Below are positions 1 through 13,689 of a stretch of 64,000 bases of DNA, piece by piece. Both the position numbers and the translations under genes were made by a program. The stretch comes from Chrysomallon squamiferum. Its lineage: Eukaryota; Mollusca; Gastropoda; Neomphalida; Peltospiridae. The notes under the pieces were generated by a model, which made no database searches, was not told the DNA's origin, and worked only from the letters and a program-made list of their open reading frames with translations. Location of the stretch: NCBI GenBank assembly GCA_012295275.1, contig CM022670.1, positions 28,998,438 through 29,062,437 of the forward strand, in the 5' to 3' direction. Every line of letters begins with the position of its first letter. Positions within the stretch are counted from its first letter, which is position 1.

Positions 1-1083
1 AAACAAATTGTAAAAATCCTGGGAGTGCTAAAGAAAACTTTTTTGCGTCGCCTTCGTGTGTGTCTGAACATTTTAATGGAATTTAGACTTAAAACAAACT
101 GAAAACCTCACAGCGTCTTGTTCTTAGTTTGTCCAAACATTCTTAGCTGGGTTCTGAAATGCATATTATTGATAAAACTAAATTTAAAATTATTATAATT
201 TAAATTTTTGATTATGTAAATGTCGGTTTTATCTGTTGTGAAAATATTTTGTTTGGATAAAGTCACTGATATAATAATAAAAATTAATAATAATAATAAT
301 AAATACTGTTTAACGACTATATATATTTATATACACACACACATATATATAATTACATTTAATGAAATGTTTGTCGTTCATATGCATCTAGAGTTTCATA
401 GGTATAATTATTCGCCTAAAATATTATTTTAAAACCACATTCATAGACAACAACAAAAAATGAAAATAAAATGAAAAGTTCATCGTTTGATTATGTAAAT
501 ATTCCGTTTATTAAAATCATCTTTTTTTAATTTTATTTCTTTTTTTTTTTTTAGTTTTTGTTATGAAAGACCAATTGTATGAACTTTCCGTTAAAAGATT
601 TTTTCTTTGTCTTTTGTAAGATATTTTTAATACTTGAACTAGGAAATAATTGCATGAAGTGTTTGTTTCTATCAACGTGACATTTTTATTGCTCAAAACG
701 AAAAACATAATTGCACAGTATTTTTGTCTTAACAAAGGAAGTGTTTAATATTTAATAAAAGGGGGAAAACATTTTGCCTAACTGAAACAATAATATTTTG
801 TTACATAATTATTAACATTATTATAAAGCATTTTTTTTCTTAGTATATGTTTTGTAACAAAGAAAACACATTTTTAACTTTTTATAGTAACTGATGGGTG
901 CGTGATATTAATCCTATAATTTAAAAACCGCGTAAAACACTTTTTATTAAAAACCAACAAGTAACAATCACGTGATCGCCACAAAGAACAGAGTGAATAA
1001 TTAAACCTATCATGGACGATTTTATAAAGAATTTATTTCTGAGAATATTTTTAAATCATTATAACAAATAGTAGTTTTCTGAT
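1..1083. other. AT-rich non-coding sequence
   Basis: No gene was seen. It contains a short (CA)n/(TA)n tract near 331-350, T-rich runs near 540-556, and one palindromic E-box (ATCACGTGAT, 967-976). Open frames here are short and compositionally random. Confidence 0.6.
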
Positions 1084-1128
1084 TATTATTATTATTATTA
1101 TTATTATTATTGTTGTTGTTGTTGTTGT
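1084..1128. repeat. (TTA)n-(TTG)n microsatellite
   Basis: About ten TTA units pass directly into about six TTG units, as seen in the bases. Confidence 0.9.
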
Positions 1129-1186
1129 CATTTATTTACTTTTTTATTTACCTATTTTTTATTTTTTATAGGAGAAAGTTGTTTGC

Positions 1187-1190
<4 letters not shown>

Positions 1191-1276
<86 letters not shown>
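1191..1276. repeat. (GA)n microsatellite
   Basis: A near-perfect GA array of about 86 bp. Reading frames through it give Arg-Glu or Ser-Leu dipeptide runs that should not be taken as genes. Confidence 0.97.
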
Positions 1277-1278
<2 letters not shown>

Positions 1279-1498
1279 TAATCTATCACACCGACAGACA
1301 AGACAGAGAAAGATAATTAACAGAGAAAAAAGTGAGTAACTCGTGGGTATAAAAAAGAAACAAAGAGAGAAAGTAAAAGTAAACAATATCCGGTTCTTGC
1401 TGGTTTGTCACACAGAGAACAACGTGATGTTTAATTACACCAACATATTCGAGTGAAACCTGCTGAAAACCACCTCACGGAAGAGTTAGCACAAAAAA

Positions 1499-1523
1499 CA
1501 CGTGATTAAAATTAAGTCACGTG
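1499..1523. promoter_or_regulatory. Paired inverted E-boxes
   Basis: Two CACGTG hexamers (1499-1504 and 1518-1523) are arranged as CACGTGA...TCACGTG with an 11-bp A/T-rich spacer. A third palindromic E-box lies 530 bp upstream (967-976). This is compatible with bHLH-Zip binding (MITF/TFE, USF or MYC classes), but occupancy is unknown. Confidence 0.25.
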
Positions 1524-1836
1524 CTCCATGCTAACGATAACAGGCAATAGTAAAAAATTCGACAATTTATGTTACTTTGTTCAGTTTATTCGTTTTGGTA
1601 GAGCACAGCTCTGGGGAATATTTGCGCTTCCTTTTTTTTTTTTTTTTTTTTTTTTTAAGCAGAGCAAAGCTGTAAGAAATAAAAAATACTGCTGAAATCA
1701 TTTTGAAATGCTTTTTGTATTCTTTCAAACGTTCCTATTTGAACAAGGTTGCAGCAACCAGTACTCATGTTCACATAGCCTGAACGTGACTGACTTTACG
1801 TACACATAACCAGTCTGTCAAAGCTTTATAACAAAA

Positions 1837-2018
<182 letters not shown>

Positions 2019-2178
2019 TGTCAAACTTCGGTAATTCGAGAGAGAAAACAATCTCGAGTTTCAGGATGTTAGATTATTCACAATTTAAATATTCACTCCA
2101 GATGGACGAGTAATGTACGTTTCTTATTTCAAGAAACACAGTCTTTCTTATTTATTAAACTAAGTAAATAACAAAATA

Positions 2179-2179
2179 A

Positions 2180-2210
<31 letters not shown>

Positions 2211-2230
2211 GTTTGTGTGTGTGTGTGTGC
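2179..2230. repeat. (CATA)n then (GT)n
   Basis: About eight CATA units followed by a short GT run. Confidence 0.9.
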
Positions 2231-2496
2231 CATATTCACCGAATATGACAAATCACTTAACATCGTGTCTGACTGTAAACATGTTGTTTAGGTTCTTTAA
2301 ATCATCAATAAAATAAACATAATTTTGTTTAGTTCATTATTCCAACACAGTGTACAACATGACTCACAGCTATTGAAAATAGTTGTAAATTATTTATTTA
2401 CTTACATTGACACAGATTCTGTGCTGAATGAAAGCATTATAACTCGCTAGCTGTTTTCTCTCTCGTTCTTTTTATAATCTTCCCATATCCTCTTTC

Positions 2497-2500
<4 letters not shown>

Positions 2501-2535
<35 letters not shown>

Positions 2536-2548
2536 AGAGAGAGAGATA
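2501..2548. repeat. (TC)n meeting (GA)n head to head
   Basis: A (TC)n array (2501-2531) is joined through TATA to a (GA)n run (about 2534-2548), forming a self-complementary palindrome centred near 2533. It is followed by degenerate GACA and ATAC repeats to about 2745. Confidence 0.92.
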
Positions 2549-2749
2549 GACAGACAGACAGACATACGTAAACACATATATACTCAAATTAACATACATA
2601 TATGTGAGTGTGTATATCTATATATATGTATCTATACAGATAGACAGACAGTCAGCCAGACATATAGATAGATATACACACATACATACAACATATATAC
2701 CTACAAACAAACATAAATACATATACACACCAATAAATATGTATATATT

Positions 2750-3877
<1,128 letters not shown>

Positions 3878-4235
3878 GATTGTTTTCACTGTGTTACTTT
3901 ACAAAATGAAATAGTATGTAAATTAAAGTACGAACAAGAATTTTTTATAAAATTATTACAAAGCCTGAACATGTAAACATGAGCTTGTATTTGTGGGCAT
4001 GTAAACACATGTGTAGCTTATTAGTCATGTTCAGTGAATGACTGACTGACAGTTTTGTACTGACTCTTCTATACGTTTATTTAGTTGTTTACCGTTATTA
4101 TTCAGCCAAGACAAACCTGTTATGATTTTCTCACAAACTATTTTGATTTAATACATTTTATTAAGATCGTGAATAGTGAAATCTTTGTTAATAAACGTTA
4201 TTGAAACATTACATGATCTGTCTCTGTATTAAAAT

Positions 4236-4241
<6 letters not shown>

Positions 4242-4285
<44 letters not shown>

Positions 4286-4320
4286 CACACACACACATAT
4301 ATACATATATATACATACGT
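4242..4320. repeat. (TA)n-(CA)n-(TACA)n compound repeat
   Basis: About 39 bp of TA, followed by CA and by degenerate ATAC units. Confidence 0.93.
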
Positions 4321-4611
4321 ACACACATACAACCGTGATATATACAGAATATATGTTTCAGTTTTGCAAATTTAGATCGTTTAGTTCACACGATACCCTA
4401 ACGCTGTGTTTTGTGAAGTGACAAACATCAATAAATGTATTCTCAATGTAAACAAAAACAGTGGTGACAATAACAACATGTAGACTGATAAGTAGATAGT
4501 GTGTGTCACGTGTTTTATACCAGATTGGCAAAATCATTACTCATTTCATCAGATATCTAAGAACTGACAGCGGATTTATACAAAAGCGTGCAAATCGGTT
4601 TCTTTCTTTTT

Positions 4612-4960
4612 CTCATTATTATTATTATTTATTTATTTATTTATTCTTTTGTTATTCTTTTTTATTATTTTCATTGTTGCTATTGAAGTTGATGTTGCTG
4701 CTGCACCTTCTGTTATTGCTGCTTTTGTTGTTGTTAGTATTACTATCGTTGTCATCATCGTCGCTGTCATTTCACCTAATGACGATACTACCACCACTAC
4801 TGCTACAATAACAACAACAACAACAACAACAACAACAACCACACTAATAATAATAAAATAATAACAAAAACAACAACAACAACAACTACAGCAATAATGA
4901 TAATGCTGCAGCTGTTTCTGCTACTATTACTACAATTAGTTTTATTATTGTTGTTGTTAC
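4612..4960. repeat. Degenerate trinucleotide tract
   Basis: ATT, GTT, CTG, ACA and AAT triplets in shifting blocks, with TTTA units near 4627-4645. It is decayed microsatellite sequence. The open frames across it (poly-Leu, poly-Val, poly-Thr) are artefacts. Confidence 0.85.
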
Positions 4961-6040
4961 TGATGTTTTATTCGTGATTTTATTCGTGCTTGTGAAAATC
5001 ATTTAAAATTATATGGACCCGTTTATTTTTATCCCAAAAAAAAGTATTTACAATATTTTTATGCTGCATATCGTTATAGTATTGCTGCTTAATTACTTTC
5101 ATTACTGAATCGCTTTGTTCATTTGTAAGTCTAATTGTGTCATTCTCGCGTGACCAAATAATAATGACGTCACTGAGTTAATAATCTTTGAAGCAGAACA
5201 AACGGACATGGCTTCAAGTGGTTTAAGTGCACTTAGAATTATGTGCAGATAGTATGTCGTAGTTTTCTCAAACGGTAATGTAAGATATATCAAGGACATA
5301 TTATATACAGTTAAGTTACATATTCTATTTCACAATTTACTGTTAATTATCATAATTTATTATTATAACAGGAACATATAAATTTTATGTCATAGTTACA
5401 TAACGTCCCTTATAATCGACAGTTAGATCTTTATATTATGTTATGATTTAAACTTACATGTATGTGTTTTATATAATTTGTCTTGCTTTACATAATGTCT
5501 TGTTGATAATGTGTATATTTAAGATGGTATGTGTGGACAGGACAGCGGATGGACAGACGATGAACATGGAGACAGACAAGCAGAGACAGAGGGACGGTGG
5601 TGGCGGGAGCGACACAGTGACGAGGAAAGAGAGGCAGCAAGAATAGAATGTGGACAGACACACGTACACAGCAAGCTATATTCCTTCTTTTTTCTTTTTC
5701 TTTATTATTTTCATAATTAGTACCATTCAACTAAGAAACATAACTCGCATTAAGCAGTTGACTGTGTAGAAAAATAACTAAATAAATTACATGCTCTACA
5801 CAATACAGATATATATCTATGATTCTGGACATCTGGAGATGTTTTTCTTTTCTTTTTTTCTTCTTCCTTTTCCAGCTCATTTATTTTAGCTATTTACTAT
5901 ATCTGTCTGAAAAAAGCCGGGATTGGCCAACGGATACAAGTTACTGCTTGTAAATGTGGCCTCTCCTAAAATTCTTCACGTGCACATTTAAAACAAACAA
6001 AAAATAAGAAAAAAAAAATTGTTTAGTTAGGTATTATATA
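4961..6040. other. Non-coding sequence
   Basis: No gene was recognised. Notable items are a perfect CRE octamer (TGACGTCA, 5165-5172), a purine-rich segment at 5535-5645, and a CCAAT box on the minus strand near 5925-5932. Confidence 0.5.
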
Positions 6041-6340
6041 CACTTAATTGAAAACAAATGTTGGTGGTAATAAATGAACGAATGAATGGATATCTTGGAT
6101 GAATTGGTATATGAATGAATGAATGAATGAATGAATGAATGAATGAAGGCATGTATGATAGGATGGTTATGTATATAGATGGATGGATAAATCATAAATG
6201 AAAGAACGAGGGAATGAATGAACTGATGAAAGAGTGATGAATTGATAGATGACATGAATAACATGAATGATAGGACTGATGAAAGAATGAATGAATAAAT
6301 TGTGAATGAATGAACGAATGAATGAATGAATGCTTAAAAA
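6041..6340. repeat. Degenerate (AATG)n tetranucleotide array
   Basis: A roughly 300 bp stretch of AATG units. It is pure only at about 6110-6146 and decays to GATG, ATAG and AACG variants on both sides. Confidence 0.9.
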
Positions 6341-6605
6341 TCCATGAACTGATTTTTATATCAACTGTTATTAGACGTCGCCATATTCTCGCATGGTTAG
6401 TTATAAGACGGAAAAACAATCACGCTACGGCCACTCTAAAAACGACACTTTTCAGCTAGTAGTAAGAAATATTTCATATAAAGCTGAAAGCAAGATCTCC
6501 GTCAAACAAGCCGCCATACCTCAACTGAAACAAGGAACAGCTCAGTGGGCACTTTATGAAGATCTATACTGGTGTGATGGAGATGGTGAGGGTATTATTA
6601 TGCGA
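6341..6605. other. Non-repetitive island, no gene assigned
   Basis: A 71-codon plus-strand open frame (6393-6608) has ordinary composition but no recognisable motif, start context or splice structure. I do not call it a gene. Confidence 0.35.
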
Positions 6606-7021
6606 TGACGATGATAATGATGATGCTTTTCTTTATCGTCTTATTTATTAATTTTATTGTTTCTTCTTCTTCTTATTCTTATTGTTGTTATTGTTAATAT
6701 GATTATTATTATATCATCGTTATTATTATTGTTGGTGGTGTTGCTGTGGTTGTTTCTGTTGTTATTCTTTTATTATTGATGGTAGTGTTGTCGATATTAC
6801 TATCTTTATGATCATAATTATCATCATCACTATTGTTCGTGTTGTTATTATTATCATTGTATTTTTTGTTTTGTTTGTGTTATTATCATCATCTTCTTCA
6901 TCATCATCATCATCTCATCATCATCATTATTATTGATACTATTAAGATTATTATTATCTTTAGCATAATAATTATTAAAAAAAACCCATCATATTCCTTA
7001 CACATACACTCATACATACAT

Positions 7022-7052
<31 letters not shown>

Positions 7053-7075
7053 TATATATATATATTTATAAAGAA
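6606..7075. repeat. Degenerate (ATT)/(TCA) triplets then (CATA)n-(CA)n-(TA)n
   Basis: Decayed ATT, GTT and CAT triplets, ending in CATA units (about 7015-7038), CA and TA. Poly-Ile and poly-Leu frames arise from it. Confidence 0.85.
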
Positions 7076-7380
7076 CTGTTATACATATATACACGTAATC
7101 AGAACAAAGCCAGTGAAACGTTTATCGCATGTAGTTTGCTTTCTAAACAATGATCTAATTCATCAGGCATGCTTCGCCTTGGGGTATTCAAAGTGACACC
7201 GAAATACGGCCAGTTTAATGGTGTTAATTTTTTATTATTTGACAGATATTTGCTAATCTAGACGATTATAATGCACATAAATCTTAACTCATTTGGGAAA
7301 ACGCCTAGTTTGATTGTGTGCTGTATCACACTGATCATTTAAAAGCATTCTCAGCGGGAGGGTGCTACTTCATTTTTTAA
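7076..7380. other. Non-coding sequence
   Basis: Nothing recognisable was seen here. Confidence 0.5.
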
Positions 7381-7700
7381 ATTAGTATTATTAGTAGTAT
7401 TAGTAGTAGTAGTAGTAGTAGTAGTAGTACTAGTAGTAATAGTAGTAATAGTAGCAGTAGTAGCAAAGTAATAGTAGCAGCAGCAGTAGTAGTAGCAATT
7501 GTAGCAGTAAAAATGTTCTATTAATTATTTTATAATCAGACTTTAGTTAATTATTTATATTAATGTAATAGTAGATATGGTTAGTTTTATAATAATCACA
7601 ATAACTATTTCCTTCATCATTATCAACCTCATCATCAGCATCATCATCATATTCGTGTTATTGCTCTTTCTGCTGTTTCTGTTATTATCATTACCAGTAT
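7381..7700. repeat. (AGT)n-type degenerate trinucleotide tract
   Basis: AGT, AGC and AAT triplets at 7381-7510, then ATC and CAT triplets at about 7590-7700. Confidence 0.85.
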
Positions 7701-8229
7701 ATATTTATTTAATTCTGCTGCGATTACTGTCCTTTGGGATATTTATCATCTATAACACAAAATTCGTATTATATCATCTGTATACTAACATAAATGGTAA
7801 TTTATTTCCTAAAATCTGTTGTTTGTCCCATAAAGACTGTGATGCAATCATGTTTATATAAATATACATATATACACGCACAGACAAACACAGACACACT
7901 AACTTAAATGTTAAAATTATTTCTAAAAACCGTGGTGTTTTCTGTAAAAAGTGTAGGATGCTGTCATGTCGAGGACTAGGGTAGCAGGAGATACAGACCG
8001 GCGTAATTCACCACGTCACTGGTGGTGTAATGCAGTTAGTTTCTGATACTTTAATAATGTCCCGCTAGAAAACATGTTTCTAATTTTCCAGTGATTCAGA
8101 TAAGAGAGAAAAGACTTGATTTATGGCTTTTGTTCTGTAACTAGAACATTTGGATTCTGTTACGTTTGAAAAGATATATTGATGTCATATAATTTGTTTA
8201 ACTGAATAAGCAAAAATCAATATGTTACA
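7701..8229. other. Non-coding sequence
   Basis: No gene was recognised. A short CA/GACA tract lies at about 7871-7900. Confidence 0.5.
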
Positions 8230-8592
<363 letters not shown>

Positions 8593-9044
8593 AATAACAG
8601 AGACCACACTAAAACGTTATTATCCTTGCTTTCAAGATTTATTTAACATTTCAGAATCCTAACTGCAGTCATTCTTTCCATTCTTAAAGTACAATATTTA
8701 TAAACAGGTTAGAATTTTACGTAACAAAATTAATGTCTTAAAAAAATATCTGTGACATGCAATAACGGTAACTTAGGAATATTCAAGAGATTTTTATTTT
8801 TGTAAGCGTCTTGAAAAAAATGATCAATAGGCAGTCTGTCTAAAATGATTACAGAAGCGGCCACTTATCTTGAGAGAATCACTTCCCAACACAAAGAAAA
8901 CATCAGCTGCAGGGCAGTAACGAAACAAAATGCAACGAGTCGCTGTCTTATTAATAATAATAATATATATTCATTTATATATCTCCACATACACCAAACA
9001 AGAAAAAGAAAAAAGAAAAAGGTCTCATACCATATTAATATAAA
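8593..9044. other. Non-coding sequence
   Basis: No gene or motif of note was seen. Confidence 0.5.
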
Positions 9045-9087
9045 TTAATGCAATAATAATAATAATAATAAAAATAATAATAATAAT

Positions 9088-9127
<40 letters not shown>

Positions 9128-9364
9128 TTAATAATAATAATAATAAATATATTAGTAGAAGCAAAAGCAGGAGAAGGACTAAGAGTAATAGTAATAGTAA
9201 TAGTAAAACTGATAGTAGTAGCAGTATTAGTAATAGTACTCTAGTAGTAGTAGTAGTTGTAGTAGTAGTACAAGTAGTAGTAGTTGTAATAGTAATTGCA
9301 GTAAGTAGTAGTAGTAGTAGCAGTAATAGTAATTGTAGTAGTGGTGTTAGTAGTAGAAGTTGTA

Positions 9365-9398
<34 letters not shown>

Positions 9399-9433
9399 GA
9401 ATAACAATAATATTGAAAAGAAGAAGAAGAAAT
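9045..9433. repeat. Compound (AAT)n-(AGT)n-(GAA)n trinucleotide tract
   Basis: Nearly pure AAT units at 9051-9145, then AGT, AGC and AAT variants to about 9400, then GAA. The minus-strand 120-codon Leu/Thr frame is an artefact of this tract. Confidence 0.93.
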
Positions 9434-9479
9434 AGAAATTAATGAATGAGAGAATATGTGAGTAACCAAATCTAATATA

Positions 9480-9560
9480 ATCTATTCTGTTCTATTCAAT
9501 TCTATTCTTTTTCTTTTTTTTAATTCTGTTCTGTTCTGTTCTATTCTGTTCTATTCTTAT
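9480..9560. repeat. Degenerate (TTCTG/TTCTA)n pentanucleotide repeat
   Basis: About fifteen five-base units alternating TTCTG and TTCTA, interrupted by a T-rich stretch near 9509-9522. Confidence 0.85.
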
Positions 9561-10169
9561 ACTGTCTAATGCAATCCAATCTAATTAAAATCATTTATAA
9601 TTCAACGAATTAGAACTGTAATGGTTTAAGTCACGGAACATTGATTGAGACGATCAATGTTTACGTTTTAAATGTATAAGTTTTAAATGGGGTTGAACAC
9701 AAAAATATAAAGCAGAATTGTATTGGGATTTTTAGTTATACACGAATGACACGATTAACTCCTCTACACTTTTACTAAACTAATTTATTAGCATTGTATT
9801 AGTATTGTTTGTCGTATGGTCCAATCTAATATTTAAATTTCTTTCGGTGAAATCACTTACTTCTCACCTCTTCACATCTGTGACACAAATCATGGAACCA
9901 GGGATTAATTCACAGAATCGAGTTAGCACTGATGAAGTTATAAATATTATAGTCAGACTGTGACAGAAACGATAGTGTAAGGTTTAGTATCCAGTACAGA
10001 AGTGCATTATTTGGTATTTTTATCTTCAGCGGTAATTTTTGATTTGAAAGCACATTTCTCTTCTTTTAACAACCAGTTTTCTCAGAGTAAGTATGCAAGA
10101 CATTTTTATGATAACAGGTTTTCAACTAGCAGTATCTTTGCATTCGTTCAAGATGGAAATAGTTAATAT

Positions 10170-10205
<36 letters not shown>

Positions 10206-11500
10206 AAAGAAATAAAACACAAAACGTATGGCATAAGGAATAGGAATAGTTACTTAACTCAGCATCATAAAGATGCTAATTAAAACATGATTTGATGTTC
10301 AGGGAAAACAGTTAGTGAAATGTAAGAAGCAATATGAAATAACTAAAATATAAAAGAAAACAGACAAATATTTTCAAGTCCTTCACATGTTTATTTATTT
10401 AAGATGAAGCGACATAAAGATAATCACATTATTCACACTGAATGACAACAAAGATTATGTACAATTATTGTTCATGACACATTTATTCATTTTACATTTT
10501 CTATTAACAAAAGTTTACAATGTTTTGTGAAAACCGGTCAAACCACGGCGCCATTTACAAAAATAAAAAATTAAAAGTAATTTAAAAATTAAATGAAAAT
10601 AAAAAAATTTCTTTTACAGAATATCATTTACAGATACATTCAATAAGTGATTTAAGAAAACGAAAATCAGTATTAAAAAAAAATAAAGAAGAAGAATAGA
10701 TAATAATATAACATCCAGATAAAAGATGTGGTTGGGTTAGTAAAGATCTGAATTTCAAACCAAGATTAATTCTTTAATTATTATACCGTACAGGGTTAAC
10801 CATCTGGATCATAATTATGTAATCAGACTGAGGATAACTTTCTGAAAATTGTTTTCCTTCTGCCTTAATTTGTGACAAAAATCAAAATCCTATAAACTAC
10901 AGAATATTACTTTGATTTGCAAAGACTAGCAAGAGGAAAAGGACAGAAAAAATATAAATAAATTATCACCATTTGAAATATAACTATGATTATGGCAACA
11001 ACGTCTTGTTATTTTTACTTTTTTAATAATAAATTACGGATAATTATAATAATAATTATGATCAATAGGATTATGTCATAATTTACTATTATTAACAGTG
11101 AATGTTATAGTTTAAAAAGTTTAAATTAAAAAGTACAATTTTAAAAAAAGTCATGCTAGAAAAAAAATATATTTATTAACAATTGCCAAAATTTTCCAAC
11201 ACTTAAACAAAATATTTTGTTCCATGTTCTCACTATTTTAAGAAAAAAAATAATAATAATAAAAAATAATATAAATGTACAAAAAAAAGACAATTGTATT
11301 TTCGTGTGTGCGTACGTTTCTTTGTGTTCTTATTAACAATAAAAACATAATATGTAACTGCTTTTCTAGTTATATGTTGTTTATCACATCAGTCTGAAGG
11401 TTTACATCAAATGTTTTAGTTCGAAGTAAAAACGAGTTGACTGGAAATTGCGAGTCCATCACGTTTCACACAAATTATTGGAAACAACACAAACAGAAAA
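9561..11500. other. AT-rich non-coding sequence
   Basis: No gene was seen. A poly-A run lies at about 10175-10203. On the minus strand AATAAA signals near 10388-10395 are followed by a U/GU-rich stretch, so this could be a distal 3' end of the minus-strand gene. The remainder is A-rich and featureless. Confidence 0.4.
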
Positions 11501-11501
11501 C

Positions 11502-11558
<57 letters not shown>
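11502..11558. repeat. (AAT)n microsatellite
   Basis: About nineteen AAT units, uninterrupted. Confidence 0.95.
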
Positions 11559-11561
<3 letters not shown>

Positions 11562-12102
11562 ATGTTTACGAAACATGAAACACAATTAACACACAAAAAA
11601 ATTACGTTTTGTTCCACAAAACCAGCAGTAAAAATTGAATATTTTGGATTTGTCATAATTTATATAAATCTATAAAATTTTCCTCTTTTTTTTCAACTTA
11701 ATTTATTGCCCAGGTAACTATTGTTTATTCAAACAATATTCGTCGTACGGTTTTGCTAATACAATACTAACAATTAATTTACTAAATAAATTAATACACT
11801 ACTGAATGTGAATGTCCTAACAGCATTACCAAAACGTGATGTATGCAGAGCTGTTTGCATTTGTCGTACCACTGTTCATTTATATACAATGTAAGAAATA
11901 GTTTCTTTGTCTTATAATATGTTTGCATGACTAAAATGATATATAATAATGAATAAACTCGGTACATTGTTAGAATTATCAACTGGCACCCTTACAGACA
12001 TCAAATATATGCACGCACACAAACACTCACATACAGTCATACATATGTAAGTACGCAGATAATATACCGTCAAATACATAATGTACTTACATATATACAT
12101 AA

Positions 12103-12108
<6 letters not shown>
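11559..12108. other. Non-coding sequence
   Basis: No gene was seen. Degenerate ACAC and ATAC units lie at 12005-12106. Confidence 0.5.

Positions 12109-12193
<85 letters not shown>
12109..12193. repeat. (GA)n microsatellite
   Basis: An uninterrupted GA array of about 85 bp. Confidence 0.97.
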
Positions 12194-12195
<2 letters not shown>

Positions 12196-13689
12196 TTGTA
12201 TTGTCAAAATACGGAAATGATGACAATGATTTATAAATAGAATGAAAGTATTTATAGCTTACATTGTCGTACAGTAGACACATTTCTGAAGTCTTTTCAC
12301 GGAAAAACAAATGTATTCACCCAATTAAAATAAACTTAGTATTTAATCACAAAACTAAAATAAACACACCCTTACATCATACTAATAAAATAAACACAGA
12401 CTAATGTTACGTTAATGTAATATAAGTCCTAATGTCATCACAAATATTTCACTAATTACTGCAATAAACAGGAATTTACTTTTGTACAGATGGTGGATAA
12501 TGCGTATGTATGTCTGTTACGTCATACTCGACTTGGATTTGGCCTTTAATATTACAAACAGTTCTAAAGAAAAGCTGACGTTTACAAATTTCTGAAGCAT
12601 CGTTTTGTCTGACGACTTCTTAAGATATCGGTTGTATGAAAATAAATTAATGAAATACTACAAAGAAAACCTACATACACAAGACAGTTTGACAACCGCA
12701 CTAAAACAAAACAAGTCGGTCACCGGTTCTGGCGCAAACACAAAGCTAGTGTATTCCTCAGTTACGTATGTATTTATAAAGAGTTAGCTAATCGCCCCAT
12801 TTCGTTTACATGTAATTTTCATTAAGGAAAAAAAAAGTAAAAAAAAGTAAGAAATTTGTTTTTAAGATAAATATCTGTAAGAAATAAATACATAATTTTT
12901 TGTTGTTTTTGTTTAATTTTGGAGCCAAAGCAGTGATTTATGTTCTGGAAATTTTTAATGGAACCGAAAATATTACTACTTAATTGTAGTTAAGTTGTTT
13001 ATACAAATATCTCTCCAAACTTAATAAATACTAAACTTTAAATAAATAAATAAATAAATAATAAGGATGAGGATAACTTGGACAGTTTCTTTTTTGAGGA
13101 TAAAAGTTTCTGAATTCGATTTATTTATTCTATTTTATTTTATTTTACTTTTTGTTTTTCGAAATGTTTAAGAAGCAAGATTTCTCAATATAAATAATTT
13201 ATGGCATTACAGGGATGTTTGATTCCAAAAGATATATATATATATAAGTATGGTAATAATTTAATATGGTTTGTCTATGGATCTTGACGCGGTAAGTCGG
13301 CGCCATGTTTGCTAAATATATTTACATTATTTAAATTACATGTTAATATGTGGTCTGTTCTATATCTCCTCTGTCAAATCTCTGTTTATATGTTTTTATC
13401 TGGTTAACATGCCACATGTCAGTCATAATCACGAAAATCCATAACCTCACTCAAGAATTCGACGGATACTTTATCAGTTTCGGTTTCTCTCTTTCGTAGC
13501 TTTTTATTTTTTATTTTATTTTTAACGTATAGTAACCCAGTCTGGAACGTGTTACCATGGTGTCAATCTTTCTGTTAAATGATATTCCACTTATCGACAT
13601 TCATAATTCCATATCTCAGACATTCTTCATACCAGTAGCAAATTATCGTGTCACAAAAATAATAACGTCACACAGGTAAAGTAATGATC
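12194..13689 (-). other. 3' flank / possible 3' UTR
   Basis: AT-rich non-coding sequence directly downstream of the stop codon. It contains short (AAAT)n near 13041-13062 and several AATAAA hexamers on the minus strand. It could be 3' UTR in part. No gene was seen. Confidence 0.35.
13503..13517 (-). terminator. Candidate proximal polyadenylation signals (AATAAA cluster)
   Basis: Reading the minus strand, two overlapping AATAAA hexamers lie about 175-185 nt beyond the stop codon. No clear GU-rich downstream element follows them. Similar AATAAA clusters occur at about 13120-13146 and near 10388-10395; the last is followed by a U/GU-rich stretch on the minus strand. In such AT-rich DNA these hexamers are common by chance, so the true 3' end is undetermined. 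Confidence 0.25.

Noticed and set aside
6393-6608. 71-codon plus-strand frame of normal composition
   Set aside because: No family signature, no splice support, and length within chance expectation for a 64-kb window.
9045-9407. 120-codon minus-strand Leu-rich open frame
   Set aside because: Trinucleotide repeat (AAT/AGT) read in one frame. There is no start context, hydrophobic segment pattern or homology-like sequence beyond the repeat.
10175-10203. Poly-A run as the tail of a processed retrogene
   Set aside because: No cDNA-like sequence or target-site duplication flanks it. Similar A/T runs are frequent in the window.
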